NCBI GenBank assembly: GCA_019104905.1
Contig: JAHRXB010000274.1
Coordinates: forward strand, 1 to 12,678
DNA from: Bdellovibrio sp.
Lineage (GTDB): Bacteria > Bdellovibrionota > Bdellovibrionia > Bdellovibrionales > Bdellovibrionaceae
Length of the DNA stretch: 12,678 nucleotides
Direction: 5' to 3'
Part shown: piece by piece, positions 6,016-12,527 of the stretch
Position numbering within the stretch: position 1 is the first letter of the stretch
How the letters are laid out: each line of letters opens with the position of its first letter
Position numbers and translations under genes: made by a program
The notes under the pieces: generated by a model
The model's database searches: none
What the model was told of the DNA's origin: nothing
What the model saw: the letters and a program-made list of their open reading frames with translations, nothing else

Positions 6016-7704
6016 CTACCTTGAATACTCGAAGTACGAGGCTTTAAATCCATAAGCCCCAGGGGTCAAAACCGTCTTATAGACAATCTTCATATAATTG
6101 CCGAAGACGTAGCGACTGGTCTCATTGTATCGAACCCCCGGAGTTTGGGAAGTGGAAACTACCATGGTCCCCGTTTTGTCATATATCTCGACGGCACAAT
6201 AGCGGCACGAGTCCTCGATCTGATCAAAAATGATTCGCATCGCTTTAGCATCGGCAGGACCGTAAACTTCAAAGGCCTTCTCATAGGCAAAAGGAACAGG
6301 GTGAAGCGTTTCGATCACCTCCGGCAGACTTTGGCGCACCCAATTCGTCGGCTCTGGCGGTGCCGTCCGATAAATCCCACGCAATGAATTGTAGGCATTG
6401 AGTCTGCCCTGAGTTTTCACTTTCGTTGCCAAGCTTGGTACATAATCTCGTCCCCTTAAGATCGCTTCTTTGATCTGCGTTGCCTGCCAGGTTGGATTCT
6501 CAGCTTTCAACAAGGCAGCCACCCCAGAGACCATCGGCGCTGCCATAGAGGTTCCATCCTGTACTTTATAGTCATTTCCCAACAATGCACTCAAGATCGC
6601 ACTTCCCGGAGCCGCAATGTCGGCAAAGGTCGCACTATAATTCGAGAAACCAGAGATAACATCATGAGAGTCCGTCGAAGCGACTGTTATCTGATGAGAA
6701 AGGGCGTAATTGGCAGGGTATGCAGGTGTCGTATCCAAACTCAAACCGTCATTCCCCGCTGAGCTTACAAACAGAATTCCACTCGACTCCAAGTCATTAA
6801 TTGCATCTCGTAGAACATCATACTCACCAGGCTCAATCACACCTTTGGTTGAATATGCAAAAGAAGCATTAATAATATGCGCTCCATTGGCTTGAGCATA
6901 TCTCAACGCTTGAATAATATGCTCTTCGTAAGCTCCGCCTGTCGCTCCAAAAACCTTCAGTGGCATAAGAGAAACTTGCCAGTTGATTCCAGCGATTCCT
7001 CGTCCATCATTTCCGACAGCGCCAATAATCCCGGCCACATGAGAACCGTGACTTCGTTCATCCTGCACATTGCCGTCATTATTCAAGAAATTCCAACCGT
7101 AGATATCGTCATTATATCCATTACCATCATTATCAACACCGTCCACGGATTCCCGAGAATTGCGCCACACATTGCCTGTGAGATCAGGGTTGTTCAGATC
7201 CATTCCCGAATCAATGATAGCCACCACTACATTTTTAGATCCCGTTTGAATCTTCCAAGCCCGAGCAATGTCGATATCTGCCCCCAGCTTTCCGTCGACT
7301 CCCATATTTCTCAGTGCCCACTGTTGAGAAAACAAGGGATCTGTTGCCAACGCCTCAGAAGTACAACAGTTCTTTCCACTCGCCTGCGTTAGCTGATACT
7401 GTTTATTCAATCCAGCACTCAAAACGTCTTTTCTTGTACGCAGCTCTTTCAACAACGTCTTCGCCTCATTCTCATTGGCGACAGTTAGCTTTACATAGCG
7501 TCCGTCCTTGGGAACAAATTGCCTTACCGCTTGCAACTGAAGCTGACTGACCGCCAAGGAAGATGCAAAACCATTTAGCTTCTTACTGCGAACCAAAGAG
7601 GCTGCGGTTCCTGCCTGCTTAAATTTAACTAGAATTTCCGTCGAAGCAAGGGCCCCGCAAGAGATCAAAAACGTACCACAAACCAGCGCACACAATTTCT
7701 TCAT
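6016..7704 (-). CDS. Secreted subtilisin-like serine protease (S8) with C-terminal CUB-like domain
   Basis: A 562-residue subtilase that would be exported and activated outside the cytoplasm. The signal peptide is MKKLCALVCGTFLISCGALA. Residues 22-110 look like an inhibitory propeptide (EILVKFKQ...). The catalytic domain spans about 125-445 with Asp165 (AIIDSGMD), His219 (HGSHVAG), oxyanion Asn318 (SSAGND) and Ser386 (GTSMAAP), all intact. An Asp/Asn-rich insert at 187-201 (VDGVDNDGNGYNDD) looks like a calcium-binding loop. Residues 452-562 form a beta-rich tail (ETLHPVPFAYEK, then VEIYDKTG and GAYGFKASYFEY) resembling CUB-like domains after secreted proteases. Cys113/114 and Cys500/503 could form disulfides. 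ATG 7704 starts 5 nt after the lipoprotein stop, with GAGG inside the lipoprotein's last codons, so translation is probably coupled. A role in prey or environmental protein digestion is inference. Confidence 0.95.
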   Translation of the reverse strand: MKKLCALVCGTFLISCGALASTEILVKFKQAGTAASLVRSKKLNGFASSLAVSQLQLQAVRQFVPKDGRYVKLTVANENEAKTLLKELRTRKDVLSAGLNKQYQLTQASGKNCCTSEALATDPLFSQQWALRNMGVDGKLGADIDIARAWKIQTGSKNVVVAIIDSGMDLNNPDLTGNVWRNSRESVDGVDNDGNGYNDDIYGWNFLNNDGNVQDERSHGSHVAGIIGAVGNDGRGIAGINWQVSLMPLKVFGATGGAYEEHIIQALRYAQANGAHIINASFAYSTKGVIEPGEYDVLRDAINDLESSGILFVSSAGNDGLSLDTTPAYPANYALSHQITVASTDSHDVISGFSNYSATFADIAAPGSAILSALLGNDYKVQDGTSMAAPMVSGVAALLKAENPTWQATQIKEAILRGRDYVPSLATKVKTQGRLNAYNSLRGIYRTAPPEPTNWVRQSLPEVIETLHPVPFAYEKAFEVYGPADAKAMRIIFDQIEDSCRYCAVEIYDKTGTMVVSTSQTPGVRYNETSRYVFGNYMKIVYKTVLTPGAYGFKASYFEYSR

Positions 7705-7709
7705 CGTTA

Positions 7710-8330
7710 TTACCTCACGTAATACATCTCAGTGCCGGCGAATAAAATATCTTGCTGGTTGACCAGACGATATCCGACATAAATATAGAAATGCCCCTGC
7801 ATATCCGCGATAATATCAGAGGGAGGCTTTTCAAATAAAACCGTTTCTTCTCTGCTCGCCAATGCTTTCCGCCCGATGGGTTTAAGACTTTCTGCATGCC
7901 CGTCCCATATCTCCCACCCGTCACCTACGCGCATAAAGCTCGTCGCCCCCTGAAGGACGACGACGATGAAAACATCTGCCTCACGTCCGACATCAGAAGC
8001 CTGGGGCTCGATAGCGCCACTAATAAGCAAATGATCCGAAGACGATACTCTTCCAATTTGGTCGTAACACTGTCCGCCGTTACCGGAAACTCCCAGAAAA
8101 AACTTTGTTTGGGTCGGTGTCGTTGAGCTGGGGCTTACATTGGGTAACGTCGCCAAGGATGCCCATCGGTTTCCCGATGGTTCTCGACGAGACACTTCCT
8201 CTTTTTTAAAAAAAGGATTTTGAATGAAACCCAGTGAAGAAAGTTTTTTTAAATGGTCTTCGTGACTTTTTGGGGGAGATGTCTGACAGCCAAGAATGAC
8301 AAACAAAAACAGAAGTGATATTTTACTCAT
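7710..8330 (-). CDS. Lipoprotein of unknown function, first gene of the protease operon
   Basis: A 206-residue predicted lipoprotein: MSKISLLFLFVILGC, lipid on Cys15. ATG 8330 has GGA 5 nt upstream. After a charged and then a Ser/Thr/Pro-rich linker (16-75) comes a compact domain at about 76-206. It has QCYDQIG near 88-93, LISGAIEPQ at 102-110, a hydrophobic strand FIVVVLQG at 121-128 and a C-terminal IYVGYRL...QDILFAG...YYV pattern at 183-205. That ending resembles the 'hYVGYRL.dG.IiYng' C-termini of some secreted proteins of unknown role. It is the first of three genes with 5- and 4-nt gaps, so it is probably made together with the subtilase and the signal peptidase and might localise, chaperone or inhibit the protease. 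This last step is inference only. Confidence 0.82.
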   Translation of the reverse strand: MSKISLLFLFVILGCQTSPPKSHEDHLKKLSSLGFIQNPFFKKEEVSRREPSGNRWASLATLPNVSPSSTTPTQTKFFLGVSGNGGQCYDQIGRVSSSDHLLISGAIEPQASDVGREADVFIVVVLQGATSFMRVGDGWEIWDGHAESLKPIGRKALASREETVLFEKPPSDIIADMQGHFYIYVGYRLVNQQDILFAGTEMYYVR

Positions 8331-8398
8331 ATTTCCATGGTGAATGAAACTTTCAGTTAGTCATAGGCTTGTTGAAGCACAGAGTGTATTTATCACCA

Positions 8399-8414
8399 AT
8401 GTCCTTGATGTCCA
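8399..8414. promoter_or_regulatory. Tandem TGTCC element (site D) upstream of the protease operon
   Basis: The plus strand reads ATGTCCTTGATGTCCA, a full match to the consensus, 69-84 bp upstream of the lipoprotein start at 8330. On the minus strand TATGAC (8365-8360) is a poor -10 candidate between them. Caution: the same bases read as codons GAC ATC AAG GAC ATT in a short open stretch that looks like coding sequence, so the 9-bp repeat could reflect a repeated Asp-Ile pair rather than an operator. Confidence 0.35.
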
Positions 8415-8450
8415 TGGCACCAAGGTCTGCGACTGAGGCCCTTTTTCATC

Positions 8451-10139
8451 CTACTTCACGCAGGCTAAGCGGTAAGGATCATTACACGTGCCCATCCCGA
8501 TCTGACCACTTGTGGAGTATATCGTCCCTCGATTGGTACTGGCTGTATTCGTCCAAGAGTAGCAACTGGAGCCGCTCCATGAGCCTCCGGTATTATGCTC
8601 GGAACCGTCCTTTCCCACGTAGGTAATTCCACCGCTTACAAAGGCCGACGCGATAGCATCGCGGACCCACACCGTATATGTAGCCGGATAAGCTGCACCG
8701 ATCTGTTGTATTTCTTCCCAACTCGCCCAGTGGCTGCCGGAGTAAGCGGCATTACAAAGAGCATGTCCGCCTGTGGCAACCCCCGCGGAACCAATTAAGT
8801 TCCCATTGTACGCCGATGAGGTGAACCCCATAAAGGTAATCCCGCCACTTGATGCTGCATCAACATAAGCCTTCGTCGCCGCATCTGAAGACGCCGTGGG
8901 CGTCGCGACGTTGGCAATTCTTTTACTTGAAACGCTGACAACACCCGTGCCCTGCGGAACCAACGTCACATTGGTGTTTGCTCCCCCCGCAGATATTGTG
9001 AGAGCTCCAGAGTTTGACACATTCCCCACAACATCAGCCGTGATAGTTCCCGCACTGAAGTTCCCACTCACATCACGCTTTACCACCGTGCTTGCCGTGT
9101 TATTGCTTGTTGCATCCGAAATCTCAGCACTGGTCACAGCGGAACAGCCAAAACCATTGGTGCCAGTCCACTTCAAGACATGGCCCACGGTGCTGCAGTA
9201 GAAATCCTTGATTGTCGTACCTGTGACCGAGTCCGTCGCCAGAATCCGATTCGTACCTGCAGATCCAGGAGTGGCCACAACTTTCGACAAGGCACTCACA
9301 GCACCATCAGCAATCGTGGTCGTCACACTGCCAGAACTAAACCCCGAAGAGGTGACATCACCGGTCAACGTTGTAATGTAGTTACCACTTCCACCACTGG
9401 GCCCAGAGAAATTAATGCTGCGAACTTCGGTCCCGGTGTAGTACTTCACCTCATTGGTGCTCGAGTTGTACCAGATCTGTCCCGCCTGGAAAGTTGCGGA
9501 GCCTTCTTGCGCCGTTGTATACGCCCCCAAACCAATGGGATTTTGAGAAACACTGGTTCCATTTAAAAAATCCACCAGCTTTTGGAATGAGGAGATCGAC
9601 AGATTTCGCGAAGTCGACACATTGGCGGCCGTCGCCCCATCCACCGTGAGCACATCTGTCGAAACAGTATTTCCAATCTTTGCGGCGGCTCCGGCGAACT
9701 GTGAATTGTAAGATTCCAAAGAGTAAGGAACCGATTTCACTTTTTGAGAGCCTAGATCAACCGTTTCCCCCGCCACTGTGAAACTAACACTCAAAAGACG
9801 ATCATCACTGGCACCCGTGGTATATCCACAAGAAGGAAAGTTGATTCCCGACATAAAGGCCTGACTAAAAGAGGCACTTCCACCATCAAGTCGCGTTCCC
9901 TCACCAATGTTCAAGGAAAAAAAGCCATCACCAACAGCGGTCGTATGAGCTTCTTCGTAAACCAGACAAGAACCATCCGGGCTCTTAATTTTGATATTAA
10001 AAACCACGGACGCGTCTGAAAGGGTTTGTCCATCAGGCTTTACAATCCGCCCCTGATAAATAAAATTATGGCGATTATTTAGAGCATAAATATTCGTAGA
10101 AAATAGAAAGCAAAGAAATAGAATTATCTTAGACTTCAC
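8451..10139 (-). CDS. Tail-fibre-like surface protein with Cys-rich C-terminal domain
   Basis: A 562-residue protein. GTG 10139 is chosen because GGAG lies 6 nt upstream and it starts a clean signal peptide (VKSKIILFLCFLFSTNIYA, cut near 19). The longer frame to 10280 only adds non-signal sequence through the promoter. Residues 24-145 are the N-terminal domain shared with the fibre-like protein at 201-2153. The middle is Gly/Ser/Thr/Ala-rich, with GALTISAGGANTNVTL at 378-393 (the other protein has GALTFAAGGTNQNVTL) and DAATKAYVDAA at 419-429, a classic phage tail-fibre motif just before a C-terminal head. The head, about 433-562, has Cys462, Cys526, Cys552 and Cys560, SHWASWEEIQQ and YTVWVRDA; it looks like a compact lectin-like or endostatin-like fold (inference). 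The two fibre-like proteins share stalk modules but end in different heads. Role: probably surface recognition or attachment. Confidence 0.87.
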   Translation of the reverse strand: MKSKIILFLCFLFSTNIYALNNRHNFIYQGRIVKPDGQTLSDASVVFNIKIKSPDGSCLVYEEAHTTAVGDGFFSLNIGEGTRLDGGSASFSQAFMSGINFPSCGYTTGASDDRLLSVSFTVAGETVDLGSQKVKSVPYSLESYNSQFAGAAAKIGNTVSTDVLTVDGATAANVSTSRNLSISSFQKLVDFLNGTSVSQNPIGLGAYTTAQEGSATFQAGQIWYNSSTNEVKYYTGTEVRSINFSGPSGGSGNYITTLTGDVTSSGFSSGSVTTTIADGAVSALSKVVATPGSAGTNRILATDSVTGTTIKDFYCSTVGHVLKWTGTNGFGCSAVTSAEISDATSNNTASTVVKRDVSGNFSAGTITADVVGNVSNSGALTISAGGANTNVTLVPQGTGVVSVSSKRIANVATPTASSDAATKAYVDAASSGGITFMGFTSSAYNGNLIGSAGVATGGHALCNAAYSGSHWASWEEIQQIGAAYPATYTVWVRDAIASAFVSGGITYVGKDGSEHNTGGSWSGSSCYSWTNTASTNRGTIYSTSGQIGMGTCNDPYRLACVK

Positions 10140-10206
10140 CTTGAACTCCAAAGTTGCGGACTTCCAAAAAACGAACCTGTTAACTTTTCGGAATAACTTG
10201 GAGATA

Positions 10207-10250
10207 TCTATAACAAGTGGAACATCCCTTCGGTATGTCCATCGTGTCCA
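10207..10250 (-). promoter_or_regulatory. Promoter of the fibre-like gene: extended -10 plus tandem TGTCC element (site B)
   Basis: On the minus strand TGTTATAGA (10215-10207) is a good extended -10. No recognisable -35 lies 17 bp upstream (TACCGA); instead the tandem element ATGTCCATCGTGTCCA (plus strand 10235-10250) sits exactly there. This layout, a strong -10 with an element in place of the -35, suggests activation by a regulator bound to the repeats. The leader to GTG 10139 would be about 60 nt. The upstream gene ends in a terminator, so a promoter is needed here. Confidence 0.5.
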
Positions 10251-10266
10251 CGATCTATTCGTAGTT

Positions 10267-10312
10267 TTAAAATAAGACAAAACAAGCGGCCTTCTACACT
10301 TGAGAAGGCCGC
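10267..10312 (-). terminator. Strong rho-independent terminator
   Basis: On the minus strand GCGGCCTTCT (10312-10303) pairs perfectly with AGAAGGCCGC (10295-10286) across a 7-nt loop, a 10-bp GC-rich stem. It is followed by TTGTTTTGTCTTATTTT. It begins 7 nt after the stop of the small secreted protein gene 10319-10717 and separates that pair from the fibre-like gene. Confidence 0.92.
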
Positions 10313-10318
10313 AGGGGA

Positions 10319-10717
10319 TTATTTACGACATTCGAAATCGTAAAGAGGAGCAAAGGTTACGGAGCCTCCTGCTGGAGCCAGGCCAAGAACCGTAACAAAC
10401 TGAATATCGTTAAGTCCGTGAATTCTTGATACCTCAAGAGCCATCAGATCCTCAGTCATATAGGTTTCAGTTTCACCGTAGTTAAAGATTTGCTCTGGGT
10501 TTGAACCACCCTGCAAAGCTTTGACCTTTTTAAACTGACCTTTTCCATTTACGATCAAGGCCACCTTTTTTACAACTCCGCTATTAGAGACTTGAAGGGT
10601 CAACTTCACGTCTTTTTCAGCAGAAGTACAGCGAACCAATTGATCGTTGGCTGCAAACACAGCCGATGATAAAAAAGTCACAAATAGAACAAGTGACATT
10701 TTTGCACTTTTAAACAT
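10319..10717 (-). CDS. Small secreted two-cysteine protein
   Basis: A 132-residue protein. The first in-frame ATG (10729) has no ribosome-binding site, whereas ATG 10717 has GGAG 6 nt upstream, so 10717 is chosen. The signal peptide MFKSAKMSLVLFVTFLSSAVFA is cut before ANDQ. The mature part of about 110 residues has only two cysteines, Cys30 and Cys130, near its two ends, which could join in a disulfide. In between are alternating hydrophobic segments (VKLTLQVS, VKKVALIVNG, DIQFVTVLGLAPAGGSVTFAP), so a small beta barrel or sandwich is likely. The same layout is found in the preceding gene product, suggesting distant paralogy. The family is not recognised. It is last in a two-gene unit and is followed by a strong terminator. 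Confidence 0.83.
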   Translation of the reverse strand: MFKSAKMSLVLFVTFLSSAVFAANDQLVRCTSAEKDVKLTLQVSNSGVVKKVALIVNGKGQFKKVKALQGGSNPEQIFNYGETETYMTEDLMALEVSRIHGLNDIQFVTVLGLAPAGGSVTFAPLYDFECRK

Positions 10718-10747
10718 TTTATTCTCCATTGTTTATTGTTTCTGATT

Positions 10748-11173
10748 TTATTGGGACCTCATACAAGACAAAACCAAAGGCTCACTCGATCCACTGTACA
10801 AAGACTCCATTTTAAGGCTTGAGCTTTGCGCATCGAAAACAAAGGTTGTTTCATTGCGCCCCTCACGGGACTTCATCACTAACGCCTTCAACGAAGAGTC
10901 GTGATTTTTCTGGATCTCAACAGAGTCGAGCGAAACAATGTCCGTCTCCATTCCCTGCACAGATCTGGTCAGCAAAACCACTGGAGACGAAGCTCCAAAG
11001 GTAGCTCCGAGCCGAATCGTAAGAGATTCCAGATCGAGTTCCTCGTGAGCCTGACGACTTTGCTCCGTAGCCCTACAAACAACTGAAATGTTTGGAGTGT
11101 TTGTTCCGGCAACAGCAAAAGAAGCCAAAAGGTTCATCAAGGCAAAGATAGACACTTTCAAAGATTTAGACAT
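10748..11173 (-). CDS. Small secreted two-cysteine protein, partner of the next gene
   Basis: A 141-residue protein with a signal peptide (MSKSLKVSIFALMNLLASFAVA, cut near 22). ATG 11173 has AAGGAG 6 nt upstream, an excellent ribosome-binding site. The mature protein has Cys33 (ISVVCRAT) and Cys137 (LVLSCMRSQ), 104 residues apart, matching the Cys30/Cys130 layout of the gene product 30 nt downstream. Alternating strands such as LTIRLGA, PVVLLTRSV, TTFVFDAQSSSLKMESL suggest a beta-rich fold. The function is not recognised. The two genes probably form one operon with the terminator at 10267-10312. The 186-bp gap upstream (11174-11359) holds no convincing gene on this strand but has a degraded copy of the tandem element at 11293-11308 and short palindromes at about 11309-11335. 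Confidence 0.8.
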   Translation of the reverse strand: MSKSLKVSIFALMNLLASFAVAGTNTPNISVVCRATEQSRQAHEELDLESLTIRLGATFGASSPVVLLTRSVQGMETDIVSLDSVEIQKNHDSSLKALVMKSREGRNETTFVFDAQSSSLKMESLYSGSSEPLVLSCMRSQ

Positions 11174-11292
11174 AGAAATCTCCTTTTTCCTTTGCTTGAA
11201 TGCATTTGCGATGCCACCAGGACGGTGCTGTATATGACACGACCACTCAAGATCTTCTAGTTCCAGGAGGCTTATTTGCTAAATTTATATGA

Positions 11293-11308
11293 ATGTCGCC
11301 GACGTCCA
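11293..11308. promoter_or_regulatory. Degraded tandem TGTCC-like element (site E)
   Basis: The plus strand reads ATGTCGCCGACGTCCA, matching RTGTCCNNNRTGTCYA at all but two fixed positions and keeping the 9-bp spacing. It lies 120-135 bp upstream of ATG 11173. It is adjacent to CCCATGAATGGG and a CCGAnnTCGG palindrome. Supported only by similarity to the better copies. Confidence 0.25.
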
Positions 11309-11359
11309 CCCATGAATGGGGGACCGAGTTCGGCCATGGACATAACAGGCACGATAACT

Positions 11360-11551
11360 TTAGATATAAATCAAATCCGTGACTTTCGTTCTCTTCTTCT
11401 TTTGTCGAGTGTTTGAGATCTTCTCGTCGTCCCCTCCAGGATGCGACGTCTTATGCTCAGTTCTTTCTCCCTCTTCCTTGGGAAAAGGGCTGACTCCTGA
11501 AGAATCATCTTTATCCTCTTCATTGCCCTTCTGAATAAGCTGCAACGTCAT
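11360..11551 (-). CDS. Small highly charged protein of 63 residues
   Basis: ATG 11551 is preceded by AGGAGG with a 6-nt spacer, the best ribosome-binding site in the window; the longer frame to 11599 adds a leader without one. The product starts MTLQLIQKGNEEDKDD. It is almost entirely hydrophilic: an acidic first half, PFPKEEGERTEH, a GGDDEK segment, then a basic RQKKKRTK patch and the ending VTDLIYI. There is no signal peptide or membrane segment, so it would be cytoplasmic and probably disordered. No family is recognised. It lies alone between the HELLP-motif gene and the two-cysteine pair. A perfect inverted repeat sits 20 bp before its start. Expression seems likely from the ribosome-binding site, but the protein itself has only composition to support it. 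Confidence 0.6.
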   Translation of the reverse strand: MTLQLIQKGNEEDKDDSSGVSPFPKEEGERTEHKTSHPGGDDEKISNTRQKKKRTKVTDLIYI

Positions 11552-11570
11552 CAAAAACCTCCTGTTATTG

Positions 11571-11585
11571 ATGTCCAACAGACAT
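11571..11585. promoter_or_regulatory. Inverted repeat upstream of the small charged protein gene
   Basis: ATGTCCAACAGACAT has perfect 5-bp arms (ATGTC/GACAT) around CAACA, 20-34 bp ahead of ATG 11551. It is a candidate operator. Arms this short arise by chance, so the case rests on position and on the TGTCC-like arm. Confidence 0.25.
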
Positions 11586-11591
11586 ATTCTC

Positions 11592-11629
11592 AATAACAAG
11601 GGAGGCCTCGGGTAGACGCTCAGGCCCTT
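11592..11629 (-). terminator. Possible terminator after the HELLP-motif gene
   Basis: On the minus strand AGGGCCT (11628-11622 region) pairs with AGGCC(T)CCC (11608-11600) as a 5-bp GC-rich core with flanking weak pairs and a 13-nt loop, followed by TTGTTATT. It is 32 nt after the stop at 11661. The large loop and short T-run make it weak. Confidence 0.35.
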
Positions 11630-11660
11630 ATACTGTTTAATTTAGAAATTTTGACACAGT

Positions 11661-12527
11661 TTAGAGGGGGCAGAACTGAAAGCTGCTCATTCCCCAACGT
11701 TTTAAGGCCATCACCAGAGTCTTCGCATCGGGATTTCGGCTCTGTTCTAGCTCTTTGCCCGCACACGCCAAGTTTAAATTCGCCCGATGAATATTGGGAT
11801 CCACATTTTCTAATAATTCCAAACCTAAAAAGAGCAGATCTCGACTCCACTCCCCCGCAGGCAGTGTCACCAGCTTCTTAGAGAGAGTTGCAAAGGGCTT
11901 GGTGGCATTTTTGATGTCCATACTGAAGGGGCCACTCACATAATCGAATGCGATCTTCGCCCCCTTTTGGTTTTGAACTGCGTATGTTTCAACCAGTTTT
12001 GAAATGTTCATTGTTTGAAAGGCGTTAATATCTTTCTGCAACTCGATGGAATAAACAAATCCATCATCAATTAGCCCCAGCACAGGAAGAAGCTCATGTA
12101 AAACCAGGAGCTCATACTTCGCATACTCTTTAACTGAGTACTGCCACAATGATCTGGAAATGACAATTTGCGGAGGATTCATTTTGGGGAAGTTAATAGC
12201 TGTATATTCCTTCCCCTCATAGAACACCTTCTCTTCAACTGTCACCACGACCTCGCGTAGCTTTTGAGAATAAATTGCCTTAAAGCCGTCCATCGGAAAA
12301 ACGGAATCCGGCGTATTTTGAATCTTCGCACCTAGAGCTTGCGCAATATCAAAAAATTCAGCGATGCGAGGGTCCCCACAATGAGTCTCCTGCCCTTCGT
12401 TGATTGGACTAGCGAGTGCGCCGACGGGACCGAGAAGAGGAAGAAGAAACCCCATAAGGGTCAGCGATTTTTTGATCAATCTTCGTAAGCGGATAAAGAG
12501 AGATGGTGATGTTGTAAACGCTATCAT
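11661..12527 (-). CDS. Secreted protein with HELLP motif, function unknown
   Basis: A 288-residue protein. ATG 12527 has GGAG 4 nt ahead; ATG 12455 (264 residues, MGFLLPLLGPVGALA) lacks a ribosome-binding site. The N-terminus is long and basic (RLRRLIKK at 13-20), then a hydrophobic core and a likely cut after ALA at 39. Near the middle is LLVLHELLPVLGLIDDGFVYS (141-160), with His144-Glu145 and Asp154-Asp155 before a Tyr-Ser. This recalls an H-E-x-x-x-x-x-G-x-x-D-x-x-Y-x-x-S type signature; it is not an HExxH zinc-protease motif because the second histidine is Pro148. Mature cysteines are few (Cys50, one in NLACAG near the end, and FCPL at the C-terminus). The gene overlaps the end of the upstream partial frame by 119 nt. 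Likely periplasmic or secreted. Confidence 0.8.
   Translation of the reverse strand: MIAFTTSPSLFIRLRRLIKKSLTLMGFLLPLLGPVGALASPINEGQETHCGDPRIAEFFDIAQALGAKIQNTPDSVFPMDGFKAIYSQKLREVVVTVEEKVFYEGKEYTAINFPKMNPPQIVISRSLWQYSVKEYAKYELLVLHELLPVLGLIDDGFVYSIELQKDINAFQTMNISKLVETYAVQNQKGAKIAFDYVSGPFSMDIKNATKPFATLSKKLVTLPAGEWSRDLLFLGLELLENVDPNIHRANLNLACAGKELEQSRNPDAKTLVMALKRWGMSSFQFCPL

Noticed and set aside
6877..7392. Plus-strand open frame of 171 codons opposite the protease
   Set aside because: The minus strand carries an intact subtilase catalytic domain here; this is an antisense shadow without a credible start.
7715..7924. Minus-strand 69-codon frame inside the lipoprotein gene
   Set aside because: Out of frame within 7710-8330, no ribosome-binding site, and the lipoprotein frame has a lipobox and coherent composition.
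8396..8449. 18-codon minus-strand frame MKKGLSRRPWCHGHQGHW starting 1 nt after the fibre stop
   Set aside because: Too short and compositionally odd; no homology can be argued and it ignores the better open stretch in the neighbouring frame.
9180..9566. Plus-strand open frame of 128 codons
   Set aside because: Shadow of the second fibre-like gene. The Arg/Thr-rich sequence has no motif, and the opposite strand has a clear protein with a signal peptide.
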